Origin: Enteractinococcus helveticum
GTDB lineage: Bacteria; Actinomycetota; Actinomycetes; Actinomycetales; Micrococcaceae
Direction: 5' to 3'
Assembly: GCF_020742345.1 (NCBI RefSeq)
Contig: NZ_DYXC01000072.1
Coordinates: 183,458-247,457, forward strand
Length of the DNA: 64,000 nt
The notes under the pieces were generated by a model. It did not search any database and was not told the origin of the DNA. It saw only the letters and a program-made list of their open reading frames with translations. Numbering within the stretch: the stretch's first letter is position 1; every line of letters begins with the position of its first letter. Below, one piece after another: positions 22,273 to 32,252 of this stretch. The translations under genes and the position numbers were made by a program.

Positions 22273-23193
22273 ATGACTCAACAGCCTGACTCCACCCCAT
22301 CGCACTCCCGCGATGCCATCGATCTGACCCAACTGTCCTCGGCCCATTCGGCCGATGCCCAGGGCGGCACCCAACGATCCTGGGTCCTACCCGACGTCGA
22401 CCAACAATCGCTACAAGACCTGTTACAACACGCGGCCACCGTCCCGGTGATTATCCACCTGGCGGTGCCCTCCAACCCTGCCTCGGACCAAATCGATGCC
22501 GTACTGCAGCCGGCCATCGACGCCCGCGCCGGACGCATGGTTATGGGCCGCATCGACACCGAAAAACACCCGCAACTGCTACAAATGTTTGGTGTGCCGG
22601 CAGGCCCGATGGTTGTAGCCCTGGTGGGACAGCAAGCCCTGCCACTGTTCAACGCCCCCGTAGCCGCCGAACAGCTGGAACAACTGCTCGATGAAATCAA
22701 CGCCTCCGCCGTACAATCGGGCATGGCCGGCACGGTGCCACCACTGGTCGAGGCCACCGACGCAGACGGTGAGGCCGTGCTGCCACCCCTGCACCAAGAG
22801 GCCGAAGCCGCGCTGCAGGCCGAAAACTACGACGACGCCATTGCCGCTTATGACAAAGCGCTGGCCGAAAACCCGCAGGACGACGAAGCCGTCCGTGGCA
22901 AAGCCCGGGTCGGCCTCATGCAGCGCACTCGCGACATGGACGTTCAACAGGTGCGCGCCAACGCGGCGGATAACCCTAACGACGTGGCCGCGCAAACCGC
23001 AGTGGCCGACCTGGATTTGCTCGGCGGTCACGTGCAAGACGCCTTCGATCGCCTGGTGAAATTCATTGCCCGCAGCGCCGGGGAGGACAAAGACACCGCC
23101 CGCATGCACCTTTTGGAGCTCTACAGTATCGTCGGCGAGCAAGACGAACGAGTTGCCAGCTCGCGCCGAAAACTTGCTGCCACCCTGTTCTAA
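22273..23193 (+). CDS. CnoX/YbbN-like thioredoxin-fold TPR protein
   Basis: A 306-residue cytosolic protein. Residues about 40-150 form a thioredoxin fold and about 170-306 form TPR-like helices (AEAALQAENYDDAIAAYDKAL), the architecture of the chaperedoxin CnoX, which protects proteins from oxidation and hands them to chaperones. The thioredoxin CxxC is absent: the aligned stretch reads AVPSNPASDQ, so no disulfide chemistry is expected at that site. Start at ATG with AGAAGAGG upstream. Followed by a strong terminator. Confidence 0.88.
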   Translation: MTQQPDSTPSHSRDAIDLTQLSSAHSADAQGGTQRSWVLPDVDQQSLQDLLQHAATVPVIIHLAVPSNPASDQIDAVLQPAIDARAGRMVMGRIDTEKHPQLLQMFGVPAGPMVVALVGQQALPLFNAPVAAEQLEQLLDEINASAVQSGMAGTVPPLVEATDADGEAVLPPLHQEAEAALQAENYDDAIAAYDKALAENPQDDEAVRGKARVGLMQRTRDMDVQQVRANAADNPNDVAAQTAVADLDLLGGHVQDAFDRLVKFIARSAGEDKDTARMHLLELYSIVGEQDERVASSRRKLAATLF

Positions 23194-23214
23194 ACCGGTC
23201 AGCTGATGCGTTCC

Positions 23215-23260
23215 ATCCCCCGTCCGAGGCGAAGTTCAACCGGACGGGGGATACCTTTTT
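23215..23260 (+). terminator. Terminator after the CnoX-like gene
   Basis: A perfect 12-bp stem (23215-23226 with 23241-23252), a 14-base loop and a CCTTTTT run follow the stop codon by about 20 bases. Confidence 0.88.
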
Positions 23261-23273
23261 GCACACGACTTTT

Positions 23274-23279
23274 TAGACT
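23274..23279 (+). promoter_or_regulatory. Candidate -10 box, leaderless start of ABC exporter
   Basis: TAGACT is exactly six bases before ATG 23286, and no ribosome binding site precedes the ATG. It lies directly behind the upstream terminator, so a new promoter is expected here. Confidence 0.5.
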
Positions 23280-23285
23280 GGACTT

Positions 23286-24065
23286 ATGTTAGAGAAAACT
23301 TCCCTACCCGACCCTGACAACGCAGTTGTCATCCGGTCATTGGGCAAACAATTTGGCGACAAGATCGCCGTCAACGGCATCAATCTGACCATTCCCGCCG
23401 GCTCATTTTATGGATTCGTTGGTCCCAACGGTGCCGGGAAAACCACGACCATGTCGATGATGACCGGGCTGTTGCGCCCGGACCATGGCCAGGTGTGGGT
23501 CCACGGCATCAATATGTGGGAATCCCCGCAACAAGCCAAGTCTGTACTGGGTGTCCTGGTGGACGGCGCCGCGGTATTTCCCCGGCTCACCGGTACCCAG
23601 CTGATCACCTATTCAGGGCTACTGCGTGGTATGGCGGCCAACGTCGTTGCCGAGCGCGTGCCCGACCTATTGCGGGTCATGGATCTGGAAGAAGCAGCCA
23701 ATAAAATGGTGGCCGACTATTCAGCCGGTATGACCAAGAAAATCTCGCTGGCTGCCGCAATGATCCATTCGCCACAAGTACTGATCCTCGATGAGCCCTT
23801 CGAAGCCGTGGATCCGGTGTCCTCGGCTCGCATCCGGGCCATCCTGAATGATTATGTGAACTCCGGCGGCACCGTGATGATCTCCTCTCACGTGATGGAT
23901 CTGGTTGAACGTACCTGTGACCATGTTGCGGTCATCGATAAGGGTCAGGTCCTGGCATCGGGATCCATGGCGGAAGTCACCGACGGCGTCTCACTTGAAG
24001 ACCGCTTCGTAGGCATGGTCTCCAGCGAACAATCCGGGGAAGGACTGTCATGGTTTCGCACCTAG
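23286..24065 (+). CDS. ABC transporter ATP-binding protein
   Basis: The 259-residue ATPase would drive the permease encoded next. Walker A is GPNGAGKTT (about residues 45-53), the signature region reads DYSAGMTKKISLAAAM (SAGM rather than the usual LSGGQ), Walker B is VLILDEPFEAVD, and the switch His is in ISSHVMD. This is the ABC-2/exporter subgroup; the substrate is unknown. It overlaps the permease gene by 16 bases, so both are made together. Confidence 0.9.
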   Translation: MLEKTSLPDPDNAVVIRSLGKQFGDKIAVNGINLTIPAGSFYGFVGPNGAGKTTTMSMMTGLLRPDHGQVWVHGINMWESPQQAKSVLGVLVDGAAVFPRLTGTQLITYSGLLRGMAANVVAERVPDLLRVMDLEEAANKMVADYSAGMTKKISLAAAMIHSPQVLILDEPFEAVDPVSSARIRAILNDYVNSGGTVMISSHVMDLVERTCDHVAVIDKGQVLASGSMAEVTDGVSLEDRFVGMVSSEQSGEGLSWFRT

Positions 24066-25648
24066 TTCGTCTGCGGTACTTATTGATGTGGAACGGGTTT
24101 CGGCGTTCCGTGGGGACGATGATCGGGGCGATCTTTTCTGCCCTGGGGTTTTTATATTTTATCGTCATGGCCTACGTTCTGGCGTTTCTGGCGGCCGCTA
24201 TCCCGGTCCAAGAAATGTCCTATACCGCCCGTGGCGGAGTCTTTGTCCTGTGCGGAGCTGTGAGCCTGATCGTCTGGATGGTCGGACCGATCATCTTTTC
24301 TTCATCAAACCCCTTCACTAACCCGAAACATTTTCTGACTTTCGGCATCCCCAATAAGTCCTTCATTCCCGGGGTGGTTCTCGGGGGCGTCGTGGCCCCA
24401 ACCGGCATCGGTACCCTGGTGTTGTTGCTCACCGGTGTCGTGTTGTGGGGTTGGCAGCCAGCGGCAATCATTGCTGGGGTGCTGTCCGCACTGCTGGGCA
24501 CCGTATTGTGCGTTATCAGCATGCAGGTGATCGTGGGGGTGCTTAATAACCTGATTTCCCGGCGCGTCGTACGCGATGCCATCCAGCTGATCGTTCTAGT
24601 GCCGTTAATGCTCACCGGATTCATCCTGATGGGCGCCATTGAAACCATCCAGGAATTCTGGGAACTCCTGCCGCAGATTGCCACCTGGGTAGCATTTACT
24701 CCAGCAGGATTCTTGGCCCTACCGTGGTTCGTCGCCCGGGGACTGTTTGGTCTGGCGGCACTACACCTCATCGTGATGCTTGCCTATATTGGTTTGGCAA
24801 CCTGGGCATATAGCGCAATCGTCGACCGTGCGGTTGAAGGTGCCGGAACCACGCGCGAACGCCAACGCGAAAACGCCGGTATTGGTCTTCTGGGACGCGC
24901 AAATTCGCCGATGCAAGTCATCTGGGCCCGCTCATTGCTGTACTGGGTTAAAGACCCCCGCTATGCTGCAAGCCTGATTCTGGTCGGTGTGCTTGTGCTG
25001 TTCGGTGTGCTGGGTACCACCGTCATGGACACTAATGATTTCCAGTTCTTTATCAAGATTCTTCCCGCCCTGATCGCCTACATGCTCGCGTTTTCCATCT
25101 CGGCTGACCTGTCATATGACTCCACCGGTTTCTCGCTGCATGTCACCTCTGGTGTGCGCGGTGTCGATGACCGACTGGGCAGGGTCTTGGCTTTGCTGAC
25201 CTGGGCATTACCCGTGGTACTGTTGCTGACCATCGCGATGGTGTCTGCCACCGGCGTCTGGCATGAGTGGGCCACCTGGCTGGGACTGTCCATTGGGCTC
25301 TTATTAACTGGCACGGCGCTGTCAGCGGTGATTTCTGCACGCTACATTTATCCAGTTCCACCACCCGGGACCAGCCTGATGTCACAACCCGAAGGCGGAA
25401 TAGGACGAACCATGTTAGTCCAGACCGTGGGACTATTCGTGCAGTTGTTGATTGCCTTACCCGTGGTCATTCCTGCCGTCGTAGCACTGATATTGGGCAG
25501 TCAAGCGTGGGGCATCATCACGTTAATGATTGGGGTGCTCTACGGGGCCGGCTTATTGTGGGTCGGAGTGAAACTTGGAGCCAAATGGTATGAACGTGCA
25601 TTGCCAGAAACTTATCAGTCAATTGTCAAGGTTGCGGCGTTATACTGA
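24050..25648 (+). CDS. ABC exporter permease
   Basis: A 532-residue membrane protein with about 12 hydrophobic segments and a soluble loop with TTRERQREN near residue 265. It starts inside the preceding ATPase gene. The pair is probably an ABC-2-like exporter. I cannot name a substrate: no lantibiotic, drug or polysaccharide genes are near. Confidence 0.85.
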   Translation: MVSHLVRLRYLLMWNGFRRSVGTMIGAIFSALGFLYFIVMAYVLAFLAAAIPVQEMSYTARGGVFVLCGAVSLIVWMVGPIIFSSSNPFTNPKHFLTFGIPNKSFIPGVVLGGVVAPTGIGTLVLLLTGVVLWGWQPAAIIAGVLSALLGTVLCVISMQVIVGVLNNLISRRVVRDAIQLIVLVPLMLTGFILMGAIETIQEFWELLPQIATWVAFTPAGFLALPWFVARGLFGLAALHLIVMLAYIGLATWAYSAIVDRAVEGAGTTRERQRENAGIGLLGRANSPMQVIWARSLLYWVKDPRYAASLILVGVLVLFGVLGTTVMDTNDFQFFIKILPALIAYMLAFSISADLSYDSTGFSLHVTSGVRGVDDRLGRVLALLTWALPVVLLLTIAMVSATGVWHEWATWLGLSIGLLLTGTALSAVISARYIYPVPPPGTSLMSQPEGGIGRTMLVQTVGLFVQLLIALPVVIPAVVALILGSQAWGIITLMIGVLYGAGLLWVGVKLGAKWYERALPETYQSIVKVAALY

Positions 25649-25690
25649 GCACATAGCCTGTCGCGGACGCGTATTGTCCGCTGTTCTGAC

Positions 25691-25696
25691 TACAAT
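25691..25696 (+). promoter_or_regulatory. Candidate -10 box for the DUF3039 gene
   Basis: TACAAT ends six bases before ATG 25703. The intervening GGAGGC could act as a ribosome binding site for the ATG at 25712, so leaderless and led starts are both possible. Confidence 0.45.
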
Positions 25697-25702
25697 GGAG
25701 GC

Positions 25703-26056
25703 ATGAATCCGATGAACTCTGTGTACGCTTCGTCCACTGATTACGATCCGCACGAAGACGTCAACGGCGGCGCAACCGGTGTGTTGGAGCGTGAAGAGCA
25801 GCTCCATGCAACTGAACCTGGAGACCACGAACGGTTCAAGCACTTCGTGCAAAAAGACAAGCTCACCGAGGCTATCATCAACGGTACGCCCGTTGTGGCA
25901 CTGTGCGGCAAAGTGTGGGTGCCATCTCGCGACCCAGAACGTTTTCCCATGTGCCCCGCCTGCCAAGAAATTTGGGACGGGCTAGAATCTGGGGATGATA
26001 ATTCCGAGGACTCAGGCAAAGGCCGAGGCTTCTTCGGTTTCGGTCGTAAGAAGTAA
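25703..26056 (+). CDS. DUF3039 family protein
   Basis: A 117-residue acidic cytosolic protein. The middle contains HFVQKDKLTEAIINGTPVVALCGKVW followed by MCPACQEIW (residues about 50-95), giving Cys residues that may bind zinc; this layout is the actinobacterial DUF3039 family. The C-terminus ends in a Gly/Phe/Lys tail (GFFGFGRKK). Function is unknown. ATG 25712 is an equally good start. A strong terminator follows. Confidence 0.85.
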   Translation: MNPMNSVYASSTDYDPHEDVNGGATGVLEREEQLHATEPGDHERFKHFVQKDKLTEAIINGTPVVALCGKVWVPSRDPERFPMCPACQEIWDGLESGDDNSEDSGKGRGFFGFGRKK

Positions 26057-26070
26057 CTCTAAAACGTTAT

Positions 26071-26114
26071 AAATATTGACCACCATGGACTGGTGGTCAA
26101 TATTTATTTGTTTT
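26071..26114 (+). terminator. Terminator after the DUF3039 gene
   Basis: A perfect 15-bp stem (26071-26085 with 26091-26105) with a TGGAC loop is followed by ATTTGTTTT. Confidence 0.9.
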
Positions 26115-26155
26115 CATCACGAACTTAGGCCATGAAGGAGGCTGTGTCGTCACTC

Positions 26156-27928
26156 ATGAGTGAAGCGCTGTTTCAGATCGGAGAAGATCTCCCACCCGCC
26201 CTACCAGAACGGGCCGCCTGGGGGACCGCACCGAAACTACGGCAGTGGCAGCAAGAAGCCCTTGAACTGTATTTCGAGAAACCGCGTAAAGACTTCATGA
26301 CCGTGGCAACACCCGGCGCTGGTAAAACCACATTCGCGCTGCGGGTGGCAAAAATGCTACACGAAAGCGGAGTAATCTCCCGGATCACAGTGGTGGCGCC
26401 AACAGAGCATCTCAAAAGCCAGTGGGCCGACTCAGCAGCACGCATCGGTTTGGCGATTGACCCGAACTTTAAAAACTCCGACGGTCGCCATGGATCGGAA
26501 TACATGGGGGTCGCGGTGACCTATGCTCAGGTGGCTTCCAAACCGATTCTGCACCGCAACCGGACCGAAGCCGCCCGGAGCTTGGTGATCCTTGATGAAA
26601 TCCACCACGGTGGCGACGCTTTGTCCTGGGGTGAGTCCATCCGCGAGGCCTTCGAGCCGGCAACTCGGCGTTTATCGCTGACCGGTACACCATTTCGCTC
26701 GGATGATGCACAAATCCCATTCGTAGACTACGTGGACGACGGTACCGGTGTGCTGCGTTCCCGGGCCGATTACACCTACGGTTATGGTCCGGCCCTGCGA
26801 GACTATGTCGTGCGGCCGGTCATCTTCATGGCATATTCGGGACAAATGCGTTGGCAAACCTCAACCGGTGAGGTCATGGAAGCTCAACTCGGTGAGGCGG
26901 CCACCAAAGATATGACCGCAAGTGCCTGGCGGACGGCACTGGATCCCAAAGGCCAATGGATTCCATCGGTCCTGAAAGCTGCCGACCTGCGTCTGACCGA
27001 GGTACGCCGCAATGTCCCCGACGCCGGTGGACTGGTCATCGCCACCGACCATGAAGATGCCCGCGCCTATGCAGAAATCTTGGAGCAACTATCCGGCGAG
27101 CAAGTTATCACAGTCTTATCTGATGACCCTACTGCGTCGTCGAAAATTGAAGAATTCTCAGCGGGCACTCAGCGCTGGATGGTAGCGGTGCGCATGGTCT
27201 CTGAAGGCGTTGACGTGCCACGTTTATGCGTGGGGGTGTATGCAACCTCGACGTCAACCCCAATGTTCTTTGCCCAGGCTGTTGGCCGTTTCGTTCGTTC
27301 TCGAAAACGTGGTGAAGTGGCTTCGGTCTTTCTGCCCTCCGTGCCAAAGCTCATGGAGCTGGCAAATGAGATGGAAGAAGAACGCGACCACGCGCTAGAA
27401 CTTGATACTGGTGTCTCTGTTGAGGAGCTGGAACAGGCCCCCGAAGAGGACCTGATGCGAGCAGCCAATCAAGAAGAATCCGCATCGTCGTCGTTGACCG
27501 GCGCCAAGTTCCAGGCATTAGAATCGCAGGCACTATTCGATAAGGTCTTATTCGATGGTGGTGAATTTGGCACCGGCGGGGCAATTGGTTCGGAAGAAGA
27601 ACTCGACTTCCTAGGAATTCCCGGCTTGCTGGATGCTGATCAAGTCTCCACGTTGCTTAAACAGCGCCAGGCCGAACAGTTGCGTCGCCAGCCGCGCAAA
27701 CAACCGGCTGAAGATCCTAGTGTAGTTGATCACCGCCAGATGAAAGAGCTGCGCAAGAAACTGTCATCCTCGGTATCGGCTTGGTCAGCACGCACGGGCA
27801 CACCGCACGGGATGATACACAATAAACTTCGTGAGCTCTCCGGTGGACCTGCTGTCGCACAGGCAACGAAAGAACAAATTGAACACCGCTTGGAGATCCT
27901 ACAGGGTTGGTTCGTCGGACGAAAATAG
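26156..27928 (+). CDS. DEAD/DEAH box superfamily II helicase
   Basis: This 590-residue protein has the SF2 helicase core: Walker A TPGAGKTT, motif Ia VVAPTEHLKSQW, the DEIHHGG Walker B, motif III SLTGTPFRS, and the C-terminal lobe with RMVSEGVDVPRL and QAVGRFVRS. The C-terminal 180 residues are acidic and helical. Such single-gene actinobacterial helicases resemble the helicase half of type III restriction or XPB-like enzymes; no partner gene is present. The start is ambiguous: AAGGAGG (26135-26141) is 2 bases from GTG 26144 and 14 from ATG 26156; I use the ATG. Confidence 0.88.
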   Translation: MSEALFQIGEDLPPALPERAAWGTAPKLRQWQQEALELYFEKPRKDFMTVATPGAGKTTFALRVAKMLHESGVISRITVVAPTEHLKSQWADSAARIGLAIDPNFKNSDGRHGSEYMGVAVTYAQVASKPILHRNRTEAARSLVILDEIHHGGDALSWGESIREAFEPATRRLSLTGTPFRSDDAQIPFVDYVDDGTGVLRSRADYTYGYGPALRDYVVRPVIFMAYSGQMRWQTSTGEVMEAQLGEAATKDMTASAWRTALDPKGQWIPSVLKAADLRLTEVRRNVPDAGGLVIATDHEDARAYAEILEQLSGEQVITVLSDDPTASSKIEEFSAGTQRWMVAVRMVSEGVDVPRLCVGVYATSTSTPMFFAQAVGRFVRSRKRGEVASVFLPSVPKLMELANEMEEERDHALELDTGVSVEELEQAPEEDLMRAANQEESASSSLTGAKFQALESQALFDKVLFDGGEFGTGGAIGSEEELDFLGIPGLLDADQVSTLLKQRQAEQLRRQPRKQPAEDPSVVDHRQMKELRKKLSSSVSAWSARTGTPHGMIHNKLRELSGGPAVAQATKEQIEHRLEILQGWFVGRK

Positions 27929-28145
27929 CCCGCCACCGGAGACTACGGCCAGGTGCAGGCTTCACAGACACTGCTGGAGTGGGACGATACTCGATGGTGG
28001 GAAGCAAAGGTACATCCACCCTGCCACACACCTGAATGTACTGTTGAACAACGCCAAGCCAATACAAAGGGCGACAACAGCCACGATGAGGTCACCACAG
28101 CAACCGGCACATTGACACTACCTCGCCGCGGCGTGGTTAACCACC
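27929..28145 (+). other. Gap after the helicase, nothing recognised
   Basis: About 217 bases without a gene I can support. A 76-codon GTG-initiated frame (27953-28183) runs through the following terminator and has a composition unlike the neighbouring genes (many Thr, His and Gln), so I regard it as accidental. Confidence 0.4.
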
Positions 28146-28181
28146 AAAGGACCGCTGGTCCTGGGGGAACAGCGGTCCTTT
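28146..28181. terminator. Bidirectional terminator between helicase and pncA
   Basis: A perfect 12-bp stem (28146-28157 with 28170-28181) with a 12-base loop lies between two convergent genes. The stem ends are AAA and TTT, which supply the U-run in both directions. Confidence 0.8.
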
Positions 28182-28195
28182 GAGAATAGGAAAGT

Positions 28196-28861
28196 TTAAT
28201 GCACGAAGGCGTCGGCTCCCGGCCATTCAGAGAGCATCACGCCGGCGTCTTCCATCTCTTCTAGTGCGGCATCAATGCTGTCTTCGGAGACCCCAACGGT
28301 CAGGTTGGTGAGCACGCGGACTTCATATCCGGCGTCGGAGGCATCCAAGGCGGTGGCACGTACGCAGTGGTCGGTGGCAATACCGACCACGGTGATTCGT
28401 TCGACGTCGTGATCGCGCAACCAGTCGTCCATGGTCATGGAATCGGCATCGGTTGCAGCAGCGGCGGCAGCGGTGGCCCCGTAGGGTCCGGCGACGCCGT
28501 CCTGACTGCGAACAGTATCCGGCTCGCCAAGTACGCCGTCGAAACCCGAGTACCCATCTGTGTACTGGCCTTTGAGAAATTCGGCGTCAATTGCCTCCGC
28601 GTCAATATTTTCATGGAGTTCTGCACCATCAGTACCAGCAACACAGTGGATAGGCCAGCTGGTTTCAAAGTCTGGCTCAGTGGCGAAATGTGGGCCCGGA
28701 TCGATGTGCCAATCGCGGGTTGAAGCAATGACGTGGTATTTTTCACCGCACTGGTTGATGTATTCGGTGATCAATGCAGCCGTTTCTGCCCCGCCTTCAA
28801 CCGCGAGGGATCCGCCTTCGCAAAAGTCCGCTTGGACGTCCACGATGATCAGAGCATGCAT
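28196..28861 (-). CDS. pncA: Nicotinamidase (isochorismatase family)
   Basis: The 221-residue enzyme would hydrolyse nicotinamide to nicotinate and ammonia in NAD salvage. The catalytic triad is seen: Asp in VDVQADFCEGGSL, Lys in FLKGQ, and Cys in ATDHCVRATALDA. Metal ligands DWHxDPGPHF are present. An insertion of about 25 residues (SQDGVAGPYGATAAAAAATDAD) sits before the last third. Its gene is 53 bases downstream of pncB on the same strand, so the product is passed directly to the next enzyme. Confidence 0.93.
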   Translation of the reverse strand: MHALIIVDVQADFCEGGSLAVEGGAETAALITEYINQCGEKYHVIASTRDWHIDPGPHFATEPDFETSWPIHCVAGTDGAELHENIDAEAIDAEFLKGQYTDGYSGFDGVLGEPDTVRSQDGVAGPYGATAAAAAATDADSMTMDDWLRDHDVERITVVGIATDHCVRATALDASDAGYEVRVLTNLTVGVSEDSIDAALEEMEDAGVMLSEWPGADAFVH

Positions 28862-28914
28862 GGGATTTCATCCTTTGTATGGGAGTGTTTCTCCGGTGTA
28901 GGTAACCGGGAAGC

Positions 28915-30237
28915 CTAGTGTAATGCAAAAATGGTTGGAATGGCGGGTTCACCGGCCTGTAAGCGACGGGCGTCACGAGGCAGTTCGGCCAACGTGTGGC
29001 TATGGTGCGCTGCAGCTCGCCGCACGGCCGCTGCGCCGGTGTATCGGGAATCGATTTCGCCCTCGGTGACCATCTGTACCAAGAGTGGTCGGTGGTTGGC
29101 GTCCCAGGCGGGTTGTTCATCTGCAATGACAACCTCAGCGGTTGCGACATTATTGTGCATCCGGCGGGCGGCAAATTTGCGTCCCCCACGACTGGTTTTA
29201 CCCTCAGCCTGTTTTTGCACGTCAATCCAGTTGCCGTGCTGGTCTTCGCGGGTTGTGAGTTTATACACCAATGACGCCGTTGGGGCGCCTGAGCCGGTGA
29301 CCAGCTGGGTGCCCACACCGTAGGAATCTACCGGGGCAGAGCGCAGTCCAGCAATCGCATATTCATCCAGATCCGAAGTGACCACGATCCCGGTGTTGGT
29401 ATTCCCCAAGTCGTCCAACAGGCGCCGGGCGTGGTGGGCTTCTTCTAATAGATCCCCCGAGTCGATGCGAACATAGGCCAGCTCGGGACCAGCGACATCT
29501 ACTGCATTCCGGATGCCTTGTTCGATGTTGTAGGTATCGACCAGCAGGGTGGTCTGGTTGCCCATAGCCTCAACCTGGGCTTCGAAGGCGGCCTGTTCGT
29601 CGTCGTGCAGCAGCGTGAAAGAGTGGGCTGCGGTGCCGGCGGTGGTAATACCGTAGCGCAGACCGGCGGCCAGGTTCGAGGTCGAATCGAATCCGGCAAT
29701 CGCGGCGGCACGAGCAGCGGCCGCGGCGGCTTCTTCATGAGCTCGGCGCGACCCCATCTCGATGCACGGGCGGCCACCGGCGGCCATGGTCATGCGTGAG
29801 GCGGCCGAGGCGACGGCGGTGTCATAATTGTGCACCGATAACAGGTAGGTTTCTAGGATCACGGCTTCTTGAAAAGTCGACTCGACCTGCATCAGTGGAG
29901 AGTTTGGGAAATAGGGTTCACCTTCGGCATAGGCAAAAATATTGCCGGTGAACCGATACTCAGCCAACCAGTTCAGGGTGTCTTCGGACACAACATGATG
30001 ATCGGAGAGGAAACCAAGGTGCTCGTCGTCGAACCGGAAATTCGCTAGCCCCTCAAGAAACCTCCCTTGACCCGCGCTGACGCCGTATCTTCGTCCGGCG
30101 GGCAAGCGCCGCGCAAACAGTTCGAAAACAGCACGACGCGTGGCAGTACCGGCCTTGCGGGCCGCATCCACCATGGTCAATTCGTAGTGGTCAGTAAAAA
30201 ACGAAGTAGGGCTGATGCCACGTTGGGTGTTATGCAC
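28915..30237 (-). CDS. pncB: Nicotinate phosphoribosyltransferase
   Basis: This 440-residue enzyme makes nicotinate mononucleotide from nicotinate and PRPP. The N-terminal [14 protein letters not shown], the [17 protein letters not shown] segment ([12 protein letters not shown]), LVDTYN and YVRIDSGDL motifs are characteristic. The start is GTG 30237; AAGG lies close before it and a TAGTGT box a few bases upstream, so the transcript may have little leader. Divergent from clpS, an arrangement conserved in actinobacteria. Confidence 0.94.
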   Translation of the reverse strand: MHNTQRGISPTSFFTDHYELTMVDAARKAGTATRRAVFELFARRLPAGRRYGVSAGQGRFLEGLANFRFDDEHLGFLSDHHVVSEDTLNWLAEYRFTGNIFAYAEGEPYFPNSPLMQVESTFQEAVILETYLLSVHNYDTAVASAASRMTMAAGGRPCIEMGSRRAHEEAAAAAARAAAIAGFDSTSNLAAGLRYGITTAGTAAHSFTLLHDDEQAAFEAQVEAMGNQTTLLVDTYNIEQGIRNAVDVAGPELAYVRIDSGDLLEEAHHARRLLDDLGNTNTGIVVTSDLDEYAIAGLRSAPVDSYGVGTQLVTGSGAPTASLVYKLTTREDQHGNWIDVQKQAEGKTSRGGRKFAARRMHNNVATAEVVIADEQPAWDANHRPLLVQMVTEGEIDSRYTGAAAVRRAAAHHSHTLAELPRDARRLQAGEPAIPTIFALH

Positions 30238-30324
30238 GCCTTACACACTAGTCCTTTGTGCACCGTCAGAACACATTTTGGCCTTGCCAGAACGAATTGG
30301 CACACTTGTGCCCAAGTTGTTGCC

Positions 30325-30330
30325 TAGAAT
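30325..30330 (+). promoter_or_regulatory. Candidate -10 box, leaderless start of clpS
   Basis: TAGAAT ends seven bases before ATG 30338, and the ATG lacks a ribosome binding site. Confidence 0.5.
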
Positions 30331-30337
30331 ATGGGGC

Positions 30338-30634
30338 ATGTCCATTACGTGTGCTGTTGATGTCGACCCGGATATTGCCGTTGAGGAAACCGCCAAGGTC
30401 GCCGAACCGTGGAAAGTGATTGTCTGGAATGACCCCGTCAACCTCATGAGCTATGTCACCTACGTTTTTCGCACTTATTTTGGGTTCACCGCATCGGTTG
30501 CCCATAAACTCATGCTGCAGGTACACAACGAAGGCAAAGCCGTGGTAGCCAACGGCACCAAAGAAGAAGCCGAACGCCACGTCGCGGCACTGCACGGATT
30601 TGGCCTGTGGGCGACCTACGAGCAGAATCAGTAA
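30338..30634 (+). CDS. clpS: ClpS, adaptor of the Clp protease
   Basis: ClpS hands N-end-rule substrates to the ClpAP/ClpCP protease. The 98-residue protein has the core [19 protein letters not shown] (about residues 28-46) with the Asn-Asp pair of the binding pocket, the [11 protein letters not shown] helix and the final GLWATYE. The ATG at 30338 gives the normal family length; frames upstream are non-coding. It heads the clpS-DUF2017-murI cluster. Confidence 0.95.
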   Translation: MSITCAVDVDPDIAVEETAKVAEPWKVIVWNDPVNLMSYVTYVFRTYFGFTASVAHKLMLQVHNEGKAVVANGTKEEAERHVAALHGFGLWATYEQNQ

Positions 30635-30653
30635 GGAACGGCACACTTTTCTT

Positions 30654-31331
30654 ATGGCATTAGCATTTAAATCCACCCTGCGCGGGTACTCCGCATTTCT
30701 CGAAAAGCCCGAACGGCAAATCCTGCGATCGCTGTTTTCCGATGTGCTAACCCTGCTGGGCGGGGTATCGCCGGCCGATCAGCAACTCGATGACGACAAA
30801 CCCCGGTTCCGGGATCGGTTTCGGACCGGCGAATCCCTCCGACTGCCCCGCGCCCCCGGGCCAGCTGAAGCAGCGTCGTCCACCGATGACGCTTTTTGGA
30901 ATCTGGTCGGGACGTTGACTGATGAGGTCGTACACCTCAACCTGGATGACCCGGCCGTCAAACGCTTACTGCCGGATGCGCGTTCGGGTGACGACGCCCA
31001 CCACGGTTCCGAACAGTTCCGCCAGTTGGCTCAGGATGACATTCGCCAACAGAAGATCACCGATTTGCAACGGGCCTATGCGCTGTTGCAGTCTGGATCG
31101 TTAATGCTCAACCGCGCGGAAGCCGAATCATTTTCGCGCGCATTGAATCAGGTGCGCCTGGTGCTGTCATCGCGACTGAAAATCACCGATGAGCAGGATG
31201 CCGAGCGGGTCCATGCGATCGGTTCGGTAGACCAGGCCACCGACGTAGAAAGCTACATGGCGTTGTTATATAACTTTGTGTCCTGGCTACAAGAAACGCT
31301 CATGCAGGCGTTGATCGGAGATATATCGTGA
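30654..31331 (+). CDS. DUF2017 family protein
   Basis: A 225-residue soluble, largely helical protein ([20 protein letters not shown] at the start). Its position between clpS and murI is that of the actinobacterial DUF2017 family; function is unknown. The stop overlaps the murI GTG by four bases (GTGA). Confidence 0.85.
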   Translation: MALAFKSTLRGYSAFLEKPERQILRSLFSDVLTLLGGVSPADQQLDDDKPRFRDRFRTGESLRLPRAPGPAEAASSTDDAFWNLVGTLTDEVVHLNLDDPAVKRLLPDARSGDDAHHGSEQFRQLAQDDIRQQKITDLQRAYALLQSGSLMLNRAEAESFSRALNQVRLVLSSRLKITDEQDAERVHAIGSVDQATDVESYMALLYNFVSWLQETLMQALIGDIS

Positions 31332-32236
31332 CGAAGCCCAATCCTCAAGCGCCGATCGGCATTTTCGATTCGGGTGTCGGCGGGCTGACCGTGGCGCGTG
31401 CGATTATCGATCAGCTGCCCGATGAGGACATCGTCTATGTGGGTGATACTGCCAACAGCCCGTATGGTCCCAAACCGATTGCCCAGGTGCGGCGTCTGGC
31501 GCTGACCATCATGGACGAACTCGTCGACGCCGGAGTCAAACTGTTGGTCATCGCATGTAACTCGGCCACCGCCGCGGTACTGCGTGACGCCCGGGAACGT
31601 TACACTGCCGCCTATGGGATTCCGGTGGTAGAAGTGATCCAACCCGCCGTGCAACGCGCGGTGATTTCCACGCAAAACGGTAAGGTCGGCGTCATTGGTA
31701 CCGAGGCGACTATTTCCTCGCGAGCCTATGAAGATACATTTGCTGCGGCACCACACTTAGACATTACCTCCGCCGCCGCGCCGCGATTTGTTGAATTTGT
31801 GGAACGTGGAATTACCACCGGCCCAGAGCTTATTTCGGTGGCCGAACACTACCTGGAGCCCCTCAAAGCCGCCGGGGTTGACACCTTGATTCTTGGGTGC
31901 ACGCACTACCCGCTACTGGCCGGGGTGATTAGCTATGTGATGGGGGAGAATGTGAACTTAGTCACCTCATCGGAGTCCACGGCGCGTGCGGTGTATCGCG
32001 AACTGGTCCGCCACGGGTTAGAAAATCCGGCCGGTGCCCGGCCAGAAAACCCGCACCCCAACACGCGACACAAGTTCATGTCCACCGGGGATCCGGGCAG
32101 TTTCGCCCAGCTTGCCCAACGGTTCTTAGGCCCAGAGGTCGGTGGCGTAACGCAGATTCGAACGGTCGCCGAACAGTTCCCGACCGGTACACTGTCGGTA
32201 ATTGCCGCACCGACGTCCGGCTCTGCCACGCACTAG
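31328..32236 (+). CDS. murI: Glutamate racemase
   Basis: MurI makes D-glutamate for peptidoglycan. The 302-residue protein shows [13 protein letters not shown] at the N-terminus and the two catalytic cysteines in [12 protein letters not shown] (about residue 75) and LGCTHYPLL (about residue 190). The start is GTG 31328, coupled to the previous gene. A longer C-terminal tail than usual (about 35 residues after the core) is present. Confidence 0.95.
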   Translation: MTKPNPQAPIGIFDSGVGGLTVARAIIDQLPDEDIVYVGDTANSPYGPKPIAQVRRLALTIMDELVDAGVKLLVIACNSATAAVLRDARERYTAAYGIPVVEVIQPAVQRAVISTQNGKVGVIGTEATISSRAYEDTFAAAPHLDITSAAAPRFVEFVERGITTGPELISVAEHYLEPLKAAGVDTLILGCTHYPLLAGVISYVMGENVNLVTSSESTARAVYRELVRHGLENPAGARPENPHPNTRHKFMSTGDPGSFAQLAQRFLGPEVGGVTQIRTVAEQFPTGTLSVIAAPTSGSATH

Positions 32237-32252
32237 CAAAGGAATCGAGGAC

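Noticed and set aside
26156..27928. Type III restriction or other known defence module at the helicase
   Set aside because: Only a lone SF2 helicase is present; no methylase or nuclease gene flanks it.
27953..28183. Possible small gene after the helicase
   Set aside because: It runs through the terminator hairpin and has odd composition; no family match by eye.
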